The notes under the pieces: generated by a model
What the model saw: the letters and a program-made list of their open reading frames with translations, nothing else
Databases searched by the model: none
Told to the model about the DNA's origin: nothing
Assembly: GCF_023856365.1 (NCBI RefSeq)
Contig: NC_064548.1
Coordinates: 15,917,642-15,981,641 of the forward strand
Length of the DNA: 64,000 bases
DNA from: Brienomyrus brachyistius
Lineage: Eukaryota > Chordata > Actinopteri > Osteoglossiformes > Mormyridae
Reading direction: 5' to 3'
Position numbers and translations under genes: made by a program
Part shown: one piece after another, positions 35,330 to 47,241 of the stretch
Numbering within the stretch: position 1 is the first letter of the stretch
Layout: each line of letters begins with the position of its first letter

Positions 35330-35655
35330 ATCACGGCTCACGGGGCATTGTGCCTTGTCCTGTCTAGGGTACGCCCCAGATAAGGGTTTCAGAGGGGCAT
35401 GGATACCCTGTCAGGGGCCCCCAGCTCAGCACTATGTCCCCCCCTCCAACGAAATCTACCGAGGAACATTCCATCCTCGCTTGTCAAAATCCACCCATCC
35501 AATTTACCGTATGACCCATATTTCTTCAGGATGAAAGTTAAGGGCTCCAACCCAAGTGAGAGGCCCATAATTTTTAGCCACGCCCCTGACTCCAGGATCC
35601 CCTAACCCTGTCCTGGGTAAGTGGTCAGTGGATGCATGGATGGATGGATGGAGGA
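35330..35655 (+). mobile_element. SINE 3' half split by repeat 'Y' (copy 1)
   Basis: The SINE part reads 'gggcattgtgccttgtcctg' before about 35385 and resumes at about 35600 with 'cctgtcctgggtaagtgg' and an ATGG tail. The intervening 'caggggcccccagctcagc', 'tatttcttcaggatgaaag' and 'aagggctccaaccc' are shared with 57022-57245, so a second repeat appears to have inserted here. Confidence 0.5.
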
Positions 35656-37496
35656 TACTACATATACTGCAGTGTAATTTGTAAGATATCCAGCCTCTCT
35701 CTTGGCCAGCTGGAATGAATAATCCAAGGCTTGTGCACATTCAACTTTAAACGTCTATAAAACATTTGGGGGGGGGGGGGGGGGTCCCGCTAGACCTCCT
35801 CTTTAACAAGCCATGTATGACAAATTGCAGCGTAATGTACAAGGTTTTTAATCTTTAATTAAAACGTGAGAATCTGCTCGGAAACGCGGCTCACTCTGAC
35901 ACGTTAAATCTTCTGGTTAAACAGCTTTCGGCGGGGAGGGGTGGGCGGGGGTGCTGCAGGAAACACTGTAATATATAAATACTCTTCACTCTCATTCTCT
36001 CTCTTATGTTTTCCAGTCACCAGACACAAATCGTGTCCCCCAATACCATCTAATTAATCGCCATGGTATTAAGGACTGTTCAATTAGAAGAATATGACAG
36101 AGAGGTACAATTACGGACCTTATAGAAGCAGTATTAACTTACCCAGCTATTAGTGGAAGCTTTACTAAAACTTTATGGCTGTAAGCAGACTCTGGATGTG
36201 GAGAAAGATTTTAATGAAGGAAAGAGACTATAGTCTAGCACTTTAAATCCTTAAATAAATCAAATTAAATGACCTGCAGTTTCACCTTCTTAAGTGAGTG
36301 CTTCTGTGAAGGCATCTTGTGTAGTCGTGTTTTGTTTGCTTTCTGGGGAGTGACATATCTTTTATTTTAATGCACTGAAGACATACTGAAGGCTTGGCAG
36401 TGATGGTGCCATGATGTTAGGGTGGGGAGTACCGGGGGCACCCCCAAAAAAGAATTACCAAAAAATGCTAAAAAAAGATTAGCATATTGGCAAAGGGCGT
36501 GGCTATGTGGTCACCCAAAGAACTGCCATCCCCCTATCGACTTACTGCCGCTGGTCATTTCCTGGTAGCGCAGTTGCCTGCGCCCCCCCCTCGCCCTGCA
36601 CCCCCCCGACACTTCCTCCCGGATCTATTGAGCGTCTCCACACTGGAAATATCTGGGATGATATTGATTTTCCTGAGAGCACACGTGCAGGCTGGTATGT
36701 GGGTGTGCATGGCTGAGAGGAAGCAAGAGTGCGAGAGACACTGACACAAAGTGGGAGAGGGGTGGGGGTCGGAACTTCAATCTCACCTTTAAGCGGGATG
36801 AATTTCTCATTTCCACCTGAAAAGGAAGAGCGGCTGGCTTGGGGGTGGGGGCATTAAAATGCCGTCACCTGACAGGTCACCCTGAAACTTCTCATGCTGC
36901 GGTGGGGAGATCTTTGCCTCTCCTGGGAAGAATCTCACTGCCGCTGGAAGAGTGGTTCCATACTCTGCCTGCACCCACAGAAAGCTCCTACATTGATAGC
37001 TTAGCTTCTCGATGTTTATGACATAAATCGCCAACATTTTGGAGCTTCTACAGGGGCATCAGTGGTTCCAAATTTTTTGTTTGTTCCTGTTTGTTTGGAG
37101 AGATGTGTGCATTTCTGATAGACCCATAAAGATCTGGCAGTATCAAGGTATTACCAGCCTTCCACACTGTGGCCTTCACCTTTTTTGACATAAATCCATG
37201 GTGATTTACAGAAGTTTATGTGACGCCTGGCTGCAGGTTAACCAAACAGGTAGCGCATCTCTGATTAATGTGGGGGGATATTCAAAGGGGAATAAAAACA
37301 GTATCTCTTCGGTCAGTGGGTGTGTCAAAGATTTCTGCTGAGTCAACCCTTGTTACAAACTTGCACACTCAAGCAGTACCTGGAAAACGAAGTATCATTC
37401 ATTTCGAATGTAGGCATGATCATAAGCTGAAGAAGGGATTGGTATAACATGGAGAGCGGCACAGGTGTGATATGTATCTGTCACCGGGAACATCCA
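35656..37496. other. Unique sequence, no gene seen
   Basis: A 17-nt G run lies at 35768-35784. The block 35820-36320 is AT-rich and repeat-free with 'ctaattaatcgccatgg' near 36050 and could be a conserved element. Several open frames under 90 codons lack domains. The start codon of the 911-codon array frame (37449) has no supporting context. Confidence 0.4.
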
Positions 37497-40135
37497 AACC
37501 ATTCCCACCCTATCCCCGCCTGTACGACAACCACCATCTCAACGTGTACCAAAACCATCCACACCCCATCCCCTCGTGTACCAAAACCGTCCACACCCCA
37601 TCCCCTCGTGTACCAAAACCGTCCACACCCCATCCCCTCGTGTACCAAAACGTCCCCGCCCAATCCCCACGTGTACCAAAACCGTCCTCGCCCAATTCCC
37701 TCGTGTAGCAAAACCGTCCACACCCCATCCCCTCATGTACCAAAACCATCCACACCCCATCCCCTCGTGTACCAAAACCGTCCACACCCCATCCCCTCGT
37801 GTACCAAAACGTCCCCGCCCAATCCCCACGTGTACCAAAACCGTCCCCGCCCAATTCCCTCGTGTACCAAAACCGTCCACACCCCATCCCCTCATGTACC
37901 AAAACCGTCCCCGCCCAATTCCCTCGTGTACCAAAACCGTCCACACCCCATCCCCTCGTGTACCAAACCCGTCCCCGCCCAATCCACTCGTGTACCAAAA
38001 CCATCCACACCCCATCCCCTCATGTACCAAAACCGTCCCCGCCCAATCCCCACGTGTACCAAAACCGTCCCCGCCCAATTCCCTTGTGTACCAAAACCGT
38101 CCACACCCCATCCCCACGTGTACCAAAACCGTCCCCGCCCAATCCCCACGTGTACCAAAACCGTCCACACCCCATCCCCTCGTGTACCAAAACCGTCCCC
38201 GCCCAATCCACTCGTGTACCAAAACCATCCACACCCCATCCCCTCGTGTACCAAAACCGTCCCCGCCCAATCCACTCGTGTACCAAAACCATCCACACCC
38301 CATCCCCTCATGTACCAAAACCGTCCCCGCCCAATCCCCACGTGTACCAAAACCGTCCCCGCCCAATTCCCTCGTGTACCAAAACCGTCCACACCCCATC
38401 CCCTCGTGTACCAAACCCGTCCCCGCCCAATCCACTCGTGTACCAAAACCATCCACACCCCATCCCCTCATGTACCAAAACCGTCCCCGCCCAATTCCCT
38501 CGTGTACCAAAACCGTCCACACCCCATCCCCTCGTGTACCAAACCCGTCCCCGCCCAATCCACTCGTGTAACAAAACCATCCACACCCCATCCCCACGTG
38601 TACCAAAACCGTCCCCGCCCAATCCCCACGTGTACCAAAACCGTCCCCGCCCAATTCCCTCGTGTACCAAAACCGTCCACACCCCATCCCCTCGTGTACC
38701 AAAACCGTCCCCGCCCAATCCCCACGTGTACCAAAACCGTCCCCGCCCAATTCCCTCGTGTACCAAAACCGTCCACACCCCATCCCCTCGTGTACCAAAA
38801 CCGTCCCCGCCCAATCCACTCGTGTACCAAAACCATCCACACCCCATCCCCTCATGTACCAAAACCGTCCCCGCCCAATCCCCACGTGTACCAAAACCGT
38901 CCCCGCCCAATTCCCTCGTGTACCAAAACCGTCCACACCCCATCCCCTCGTGTACCAAACCCGTCCCCGCCCAATCCACTTGTGTACCAAAACCATCCAC
39001 ACCCCATCCCCTCATGTACCAAAACCGTCCCCGCCCAATCCCCACGTGTACCAAAACCGTCCCCGCCCAATTCCCTCGTGTACCAAAACCGTCCACACCC
39101 CATCCCCTCGTGTACCAAACCCGTCCCCGCCCAATCCACTCGTGTACCAAAACCATCCACACCCCATCCCCACGTGTACCAAAACCGTCCCCGCCCAATT
39201 CCCTCGTGTACCAAAACCGTCCACACCCCATCCCCTCGTGTACCAAAACCGTCCCCGCCCAATCCACTCGTGTACCAAAACCATCCACACCCCATCCCCT
39301 CATGTACCAAAACCGTCCCCGCCCAATCCCCACGTGTACCAAAACCGTCCCCGCCCAATTCCCTCGTGTACCAAAACCGTCCACACCCCATCCCCTCGTG
39401 TACCAAACCCGTCCCCGCCCAATCCACTCGTGTACCAAAACCATCCACACCCCATCCCCTCATATACCAAAACCGTCCCCGCCCAATCCCCACGTGTACC
39501 AAAACCGTCCCCGCCCAATTCCCTCGTGTACCAAAACCGTCCACACCCCATCCCCTCGTGTACCAAAACCGTCCCCGCCCAATCCCTGCGTGTACCAAAA
39601 CCGTCCCCGCCCAATCCCCGCATGTACCAAAATCGTCCCCGCCCAATCCCCTCATGTACCAAAACCGTCCCCGCCCAATCCCCACATGTACCAAACCTGT
39701 CCCTGCCCAATCCCCGCGTGTACCAAAACCGTCCACACCCCATCCCCTCGTGTACCAAAACCATCCACACCCCATCCCCTCGTGTACCAAAACTGTCCAC
39801 ACCCCATCCCCTCGTGTACCAAAACTGTCCACGCCCAATCCCTGCATGTACCAAAACCGTCCCCGCCCAATCCCCTCATGTACCAAAACCGTTCATGCCC
39901 AATCCCTGCGTGTACCAAAACCGTCCCTGCCCAATCCCCGCGTGTACCAAAACCGTCCCCACCCAATCCACTCGTGTACCAAAACCATCCATACCCCATC
40001 CCCACGTGTACCAAAACCGTCCCCGCCCAATCCCCACGTGTACCAAAACCGTCCACACCCCATCCCCTCATGTACCAAAACCATCCACACCCCATCCCCT
40101 CATGTACCAAAACCGTCCACACCCCATCCCTATGT
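37497..40135 (+). repeat. 32-bp minisatellite with 5-unit higher-order repeats, about 80 copies
   Basis: The basic unit is 32 bp and shares 'tgtaccaaaaccgtcc'. Two main cores alternate: 'ccacaccccatcccc' and 'ccccgcccaat' ending in tccc or cact. Five unit types recur in fixed order as a 160-bp higher-order repeat (for example starting at 38290, 38834, 38993, 39281), with occasional 128-bp versions. The centre is homogeneous, while the right end (39580-40130) carries many CpG-to-TpG/CpA changes. Units at about 37648 and 37808 are 31 bp. Because 32 is not divisible by 3 and the unit has no stop in any frame, very long open frames appear on both strands (up to 911 codons). They are repeat artefacts unless transcription is shown. 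Confidence 0.95.
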
Positions 40136-41236
40136 ACCTGCGGAATCTTTTATTACCCAGACAGCTTGTCTCATGTGCTGGTGAGCAGATTGTTTCCATT
40201 ATATTCAGATTATTCAGGAGCCCTGACTCTGTACACACTGTAACCCATTGTTACTTTTCTTGGTATTACTATAAGATTATGTGAATGTGATATTATTTTT
40301 TATTGCATGAGTTTTAAAGAGGATTCACCCTACTTGGACCACCACTGATGATACCCACAACATTTAACAGTTTATGGCGTTCATTTCAATATTTTTATGA
40401 ATATTAGTGGCACTCTCTCCAGTTTAATAAGTGGCATGACAGTAAATTTGGACTTTTATTATTAAACTTTGCTTCACCGAAAATGTAGGTTTTTTTCCCC
40501 CCCAAGTGATTTTTGGGCAAGTAATAAGGAGAAGTACATACAGAAATACAAAAAAATCAAAGTCGCTATTGAAAAAGTACTATTGACAAAATACAAATTT
40601 TATTTTAATTGCACGCATTCATCGTGTCACACATCGTGACACAGCGGTACATGGCTTAAAACCTGCAATTAGACACAATAACTTGACTGCGATTTAAATA
40701 CAGTAAGAAGTCAATTGGCGCTGTGTGAGCCAAGAAGTGCAGCGTGGGTAATAGTTTTGTGTTTTCCCAGGCAGTGGGAGGCACCCAGCATCGGGGACGT
40801 AGTACCTGCTCATCGTCCCAGTGGCAGATGTCTCCCAAAGAAAGAGCTGATGACTTTGTTTACCGAGCCCAGATAGCTCAGGCAAGGCTCTTTGGGAAAT
40901 GCTTAAATTTTCATATTTTTAACTTTTGCATATTTATTACAAAACCTCTGCTTATCCGTATACAAAAAAAAGCCGACCTCTGTAAGAAACCTGCACCCAA
41001 AACGTGATACCTGTGTTCTTTTTTTGCCAAGAATGTGTACAGTAGTAAAAAAAACAGTTGAACCAGTTGAAAATGAAACTGTCAAGAGCACTGAATAACA
41101 AGTCAATCTATCGCTGGGAGGCTGGATATAAAACATAAAACAATGATAACCTCTAAAGCTGTTTAAACTCTTTCAAAACTAGCAGCCCAGTACTGATTAC
41201 TCAGAAGTCCATTTAAACACTCGTTTGCTGTGCCAG
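40136..41236. other. AT-rich unique sequence, no gene seen
   Basis: No exon, RNA gene or transposon was recognised after the array. Open frames are short. Confidence 0.35.
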
Positions 41237-41527
41237 CTTATCTATCTGGGTTGCGGGAAGTCCGGAGCCTATGGCCACAATGCAGGACAGGGGGCCGGCC
41301 CATCACAGGGCACACTCACACACCATTCATACACATATGCAATCTATAGGCTCCAATTAGCCTAAATATGTCTTTGGACTGTGGGGGGAAACCAGAGTGC
41401 CCAGAGGAAACCCCACGATGACATGGGCAGAACATGCAAACTCCACACATGTAACCCAAGCAGGGTCTCAAACCCAGGTCCCACTGGTGTGAGGGAATAG
41501 TGCTAACCACTGCACCACCACGCCACC
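41237..41527 (-). mobile_element. SINE, reverse
   Basis: The plus strand reads 'tctgggttgcgggaagtcc', 'cagggcacactcacacacc', 'tttggactgtggggggaaac' and 'tgctaaccactgcaccacc'. The reversed B box 'ctcaaacccaggtccc' is mutated. The (ATGG)n tail is missing. Confidence 0.85.
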
Positions 41528-43187
41528 CCACCCCAGAAACTAGAAAACCTCGTTCAATATTCAAACACACAGACACTGAAGGGGAAGGCCTTTATTCCAG
41601 CCAGCAAAATGCTTCTCTCTCCATTAACCTGTAGAAACTGTGTTCTTTCACTGTGTAAAATAACATAGTTACTTCGTTACCGGACAGCTACATTTCTCAG
41701 GGAAAACGGGGCTGAATTCAGCCCTGAACATCTGATTTCATATTTCTCCTGTTTGTCTACCTCCTCGCCCTTTCGGTTTAATGAGCTTTGGCTGCAGCAT
41801 TAGGGGAGTCTCGCCAGTGAGTCACTGTGCTTTTTTGATATAGATAAGGCCCACTGGGTAATCAAGAGTCATTCTACCTCTGGAAGTCTCTGGAAGAGTT
41901 GCAAAAAAAAAAAACAAAAAACACTGCATGTATTTCAGAAGCGACCCCTGTTCTCCAGTCTCCCCACAAACTCACAGCTGAACCCATAGCGTTTGTGTCA
42001 TGGAATACACAAATATGTATAATCTTGATTTATTTCAGAATATTCAGAACTCCTGTGTGGTTTCTTGTGCATGGAAAAATTTGGGACGTAAACCTATATG
42101 GACATAGTATTAGTGTCATACGTGAATGCAGCGCATATTTTGACACTTTTTCAAATGCATGCAGCATTATTTCAGTGTATAAGTTACTGATTTTGAGTGA
42201 AAATGTCTTTTTATGAGAAGAAAAAACATAATATGTGTGAGTAGGGTGCCTTCACTCTTTGCTGTCAAAGACTTTGTGTTTCCTTTTCTACAGGAAGAAG
42301 AGTGAAAATTTTATGAAAATAAGTATTCTGTCAGTACAAGAGAGGGTATTAATTATCATAAACTGAGCTATGGAAATAAAGTAACATGCAATTGAAACAG
42401 TCTGTCAAGATGTACATGTTGCACCGCTCTAGTTCATAATTATTACAATTATTGTTATTACTATTATTTTATTTTTGTTCCTCTGGTGAAGAACTTAACG
42501 TGCAGGGTCGGTGAATTTGATCCATCTCATTTGATCAAGTGACTGACAAGATGCCTTAAACAGGAGGCTTGTTTGTTTGTTTGGAGCAGGACAGGTGGTT
42601 TAAGTGATTGTCCATTGTCACGCTGGCGATTCAAATCACCTAATAAGCGTGACCGGACAGATCCTGGGTATCCCAGACGGTCGCACAGGGTACCTTTCCC
42701 CTGAGAGCCAGCCTTTTCTGAACACATACTGTACAAAAAAAAGCTTGATTGGGGAAAAAATAAATGAGAACACTTATGCAGAAGGAAAAGAAAAAAAAAC
42801 TAAATTTATATAGGATTTTAGATAAGGAAGGAGAGATGAGGTGCAGCTGATTGATAACAGAGCGAGTCTCGGGGCTCGGGCGCGTTTACTGTACGGAGGG
42901 GCTATTGGTTGCCGTGGTAAGAGCCTGCAGCGGTTGCCTAGGGTGATAAGACATTGCAAGTCTGACAAGGCTGAGTGTGAAGGTCTTCCAAGAGGAAGAT
43001 ATTTCACAATGAAAGGGAGACACGGGAGCAGCTGAGGAGAAGCCATCGGCTGATGGAGAGGGAAGGGGGAGGTGATAAGGGAGGTGAACCGAGGCAAAGG
43101 AGGAAGATGAGATGATGGTGGCCGAGGTGAAGGGGCACCTGCTGTGTGTCATTGACAGGAGACTTTCCTCGTTTGGATAGTATTCAA
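41528..43187. other. Unique sequence, no gene seen
   Basis: A-rich runs occur near 41899 and 42790. The open frames found (up to 107 codons) show no domain. The block 42500-43180 is slightly GC-rich. Nothing was recognised. Confidence 0.35.
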
Positions 43188-43440
43188 GACTCTTTATTTG
43201 CCTTTTGTACATCAGTACATAGGAATTATTATTTGACCCATCAAGTCAATGACATATAATATCCAAGACAGCACAAAACAAGGCAAAGGCTCTCACAAGC
43301 ATTAATGTAGGCATACAGCAAGGCACTGTAGAGGTATGCATTTATGGAATATAAATGCAAAATGGAATATAAAATAAACAGTTCCTAAACCAACTGGTAC
43401 TGGCTGGTAGTATGTCAAAGAAAAGAGCACAGGAAACCAG
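43188..43440 (-). mobile_element. Possible LINE 3' UTR, reverse
   Basis: Read on the minus strand the block ends with 'gtacaaaaggcaaataaaga' and then 'gtcttgaatac', which looks like a LINE 3' end with an AATAAA signal. No coding part is attached, so it could equally be unique sequence. Confidence 0.35.
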
Positions 43441-44134
43441 ATGGGTTACCAGTGTCGGACAGACTGCCGTCTCTTCACATGAGCATTTTTTAGAGCAAGC
43501 ACACAAATGAGTATGGGAGAAAGTGAGCAGGAGAGTAAGGGGGATAGAGGGAGTGAGGGATCAAAGAGGGAGGAGTGGGGCCAGGAATCAGGCGCAGGAC
43601 AGAGGAGTGCATCTGCGGGCGTGCCTCGCCTCCAAGGCGGCAATTAGGAGATGCACGAGGCAGCCGGCAGGCAGAAAGAGGCAGGGGCGAGGTCAGGCTG
43701 AGAGACAAAGGAGCGGGCAGTCAGGGAGGTGGGTGGAAGCAGTAAAGGGAAAACAGATCTTGATAAATCGGCTCACATTTTCACGAAGCCCCACCGCGAC
43801 AGAACCGCACTGAGCCATGCCAGCCAGACTGGGACTCCTGTTCCTTAACGGTGCAAGGCTCTCTGCCCATGATATATGAAACCTACACATCGGCACTAAT
43901 TGTGCAATTATAAGGGGGGGGGGGGGGGGAGATTTCAGTGACGATGCGGCGTTTCTGTGTCAACGACCGTCTGGCTAGCGCGGGCGAATCGGGCTATCAC
44001 GCCTGGTTCTCTCTCATTAAGGAGCCCGGCAAGAAAGGCATGGAACCAGGGCTTTAATTACGGGTTTCTGGGACAATGCCAATTCTGAACTGTTGTGGGA
44101 TCTGCCCCCTAGCCCCGCCTCCCATCATCCCATC
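43441..44134. other. Unique sequence with purine-rich block
   Basis: Positions 43495-43730 are purine-rich (GGAG/GAGG). A G run of 16 lies at 43914-43929. No gene was identified. Confidence 0.35.
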
Positions 44135-44148
44135 CACGCACGCACACA

Positions 44149-44189
<41 letters not shown>

Positions 44190-44190
44190 C
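44135..44190. repeat. (CA)n microsatellite
   Basis: A CA tract with a few T substitutions, following an ACGC start. Confidence 0.95.
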
Positions 44191-44571
44191 AGTGCCGCCG
44201 CCTGGTACCCCTTATACTGCTAGGACAAAGTGCAGGAGGGGAGGGCGGCAGTATAATGAAGGAGCAAGAGAGTGAGAGAGAGTGAGAGAGGGAGAGAGAA
44301 AGAAAAATTTGTCTTGGCTGAAGATGAAAGGGCAATTTATTACCAGCTGCTGGTGGGAGACAGAATATTTTGCCCCTGTGTTTTGCCTGCTTCTGTTGAG
44401 TGTCGGAATGAGGAATGGGAGCATATTAGCACGTTCACAGGGCACAGAAAACAACTTGGTACAGCCCCATCAAAGTTAATAATATTGCTGGGGGTCAGAG
44501 GTCAGCAGGAGCACAGGCAACAGCGTTGGCTTGTTTTGATGCCTCTTCTGCTTTTAAGGATACTTGCTTGA

Positions 44572-44575
<4 letters not shown>

Positions 44576-44602
<27 letters not shown>

Positions 44603-44612
44603 AATATATATG
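44576..44612. repeat. (AT)n microsatellite
   Basis: A TA dinucleotide tract with one interruption. Confidence 0.9.
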
Positions 44613-45299
44613 TATAAATTAGCATAGTTGCTGCCATATTTTTCCCGGCCATAACTTTGACTAATGAATTTAACCTTCTCTTTAACTTTTTAAGGAGCAT
44701 TATGAGTTACCTTGAATGAAAAATGGGTTTTAAGTAGCGGAGGAAAAAAGCAAACCTTGGAAAAGCGTATGAATGTAGATGACAGGAATTCAGGCGTATC
44801 GTGTTAAACGCCACGACGGCACTTTCTGCTCGCATGCCTCACGTTAGCCTAACAGAGGGAGCAGTTTGCATCCTGGTCCTGATCCCTTTAGCCTCGATGC
44901 GCATCTCCCCCTCCCCAAAGCCATTTAAACATGTGTCACATGATTTAATGTAAGCTCAGTGCATGTCAGAGCGGTCACCTGCACAAACGCCCAATAACAG
45001 ACCACTGTGTGGCAGTGAAATAAACAGAAATGGAAAACAGGGTTTTAAGTCTCCAGTGTAATAATGTAATAATACACACATGTATTTGTAAAAAAATAAA
45101 ATTCAACCCTGAGCACACACGTGTGGACAGACCCTCCTCCATGGAGCCCTTTCCATCAATGAACACCTCAAACTTGGCAAAATGCGGTGCGGGGGGGTTG
45201 CAGCCAGTCCAGAGGTTAGCCACATAATTGTTTTCCCTGTCAGCAATGTTAAAATCACCTTCAACCTGAAACAGATGGTTCCAAAAAGAAAGGCGGCAG
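44613..45299. other. Unique sequence, no gene seen
   Basis: Nothing recognised apart from AT-rich composition at the start. Confidence 0.3.
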
Positions 45300-45324
45300 C
45301 CCCCCCCCCCCCCCCCCCCCCCCC
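45300..45324. repeat. poly-C tract (25 nt)
   Basis: An uninterrupted run of 25 C, the second longest G/C homopolymer here. Confidence 0.9.
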
Positions 45325-45871
<547 letters not shown>

Positions 45872-45879
45872 ATATATTG

Positions 45880-45990
45880 TTGGCACAGAGGCACTGTAGA
45901 GAGTAGTATGGCTTCAAAGCTGGTGGTTCAGTCCTGCACGTCTGAAGTTCTACCTTTGTATTGTGGGATTTCTTTGGCAGGCCAAAAGCA
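45880..45990 (+). mobile_element. Possible tRNA-like SINE 5' fragment
   Basis: 'ggcacagaggcactgtagag' followed by 'ctggtggttcagtcctg' resembles A- and B-box spacing of a tRNA-derived SINE head. No body of a known family follows, because a reverse SINE starts at about 45997. Confidence 0.35.
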
Positions 45991-45996
45991 CACACT

Positions 45997-46455
45997 TATT
46001 TAGCAGACATTTTTATCCAAAGAGATGTACATTTGACAAAGCCAGGTGAACCAGTTCCTGGAGAAACTGGGAATTAAGCACTTGTTGGAGTTTTACTTGC
46101 TCAAAAATGTTCTGAGGGCAGAAAGAAAAATGATTGGTTCTGAGAGATAACCAATCAGATTGTGGGTACAAGCAACTAGAGGAGGTGGGACTGGGACATC
46201 TGATTGATTGGTCCCGCTTCCTCTAGTTGCTTGGGCCCACCTCTTCTCTAATCTGATTGGTTATCTGTCTGAACCAATTATTTTTCCTTCTGCCCACAGA
46301 ACATTTTTGTGTAAGTAAAACTGGCATGAGCAGATTAAGCCCCTTACTCAAAGATCCCAATGCTGAAATCATTCAGCCAACTATGGAATTGGAACCAGCA
46401 ATCTTCTGATCACTGATACGGTATCCAAACCCACAGAGCCACAAACACTCTGCCC
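45997..46455 (-). mobile_element. Second SINE type, reverse, split by a foldback element
   Basis: The plus strand starts with the reversed teleost tail 'atttttatccaaagagatg' and ends with a reversed B-box region 'tggaaccagcaatcttctg'. The body is interrupted after TTAA at 46074-46077 and resumes at 46335 with TTAA and 'gccccttactcaaag'. Removing the insert gives the expected continuous SINE sequence. Confidence 0.75.
46078..46334. mobile_element. 257-bp foldback MITE with TTAA duplication
   Basis: The element has imperfect inverted arms of about 110 bp: 'agttttacttgctcaaaaat' on the left against 'atttttgtgtaagtaaaact' on the right, continuing through 'gaaaaatgattggttc' and 'caagcaactagagg'. 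It is bounded by TTAA on both sides (46074-46077, 46335-46338). TTAA duplication is characteristic of the piggyBac and Kolobok superfamilies, and I cannot separate them here. No transposase. Confidence 0.8.
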
Positions 46456-46570
46456 AGAGTGTTTCTGTGAACCCTTTGATGGACTGGAATCCCATCCCAG
46501 GAAGTCCCCGGCCTTGTGCTTCCTGGGATGGGATTCCGGTTCACCGTGACCCTGTGCCGGTTCATAGGAG
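46456..46570 (+). mobile_element. SINE 3' fragment, forward, low identity
   Basis: 'tttgatggactggaatccc' and 'gtgcttcctgggatggg' echo the SINE 3' half. 'atcccatcccaggaag' and 'cttcctgggatgggat' form a small inverted repeat around 46490-46530. Confidence 0.4.
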
Positions 46571-47239
46571 TGTGTGTGTCTTTGTGTGTTTATATAAACG
46601 TGGACTTGGTCTTTATGATCATCGATGTACTGTTGCACTGCACAGTGGACGGCACTCGCATCACAAGCCTCCAGTAGTGGTGCCTACCCAGCGTTTATAA
46701 TGATAGAGCGCTTTCAATAAATTTGCTTTATTATGATTTGGCAAGATCAATATTTCAGTAGTTCAGTTAGGGCCGCAGATGCAGCACATGATATGTGTTA
46801 TTCATGAACTTTATCTGCTGGGGACGGACATTTTTTAAAGGCGAGAAAGAAAAGACATTTCTGCGGATTCCTCTCTCCCGCCTCTCTGAACTGTGACTGA
46901 AGCAATATGATCATGGGAACCTCTGTGGATACCACCCCCCCCCCCAATCACCACCTCTTCACCAGCTATACCCTTATGCTATGCTACTCATATATGCATT
47001 TACAGTCCCTGCCTATGGTATAAATACAGTGAGTAATCCATGATGACAAGTCAGTATTTTAACACTGGCCACCAAGACCATAAGGCAGATACATGGATAA
47101 ATTGTAATTAATTTATGCAGGATAATTGACACATCAACTGCACACAGTTTAACTATAAGCAGTATAAGAAAGTACTTAATAACTGACGTAAGGTTTATTG
47201 TAGCTGTTACAATATGTTCTCTTGTATAACAAAAAGAAA
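46571..47239. other. AT-rich unique sequence
   Basis: No gene or transposon was identified. A C run lies at about 46936-46946. Confidence 0.3.
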
Positions 47240-47241
47240 TA

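Noticed and set aside
37449..40184. 911-codon open frame as a proline-rich structural or mucin-like protein gene
   Set aside because: It consists of 32-bp tandem units open in every frame on both strands. No start context, splice site or unique domain supports coding.
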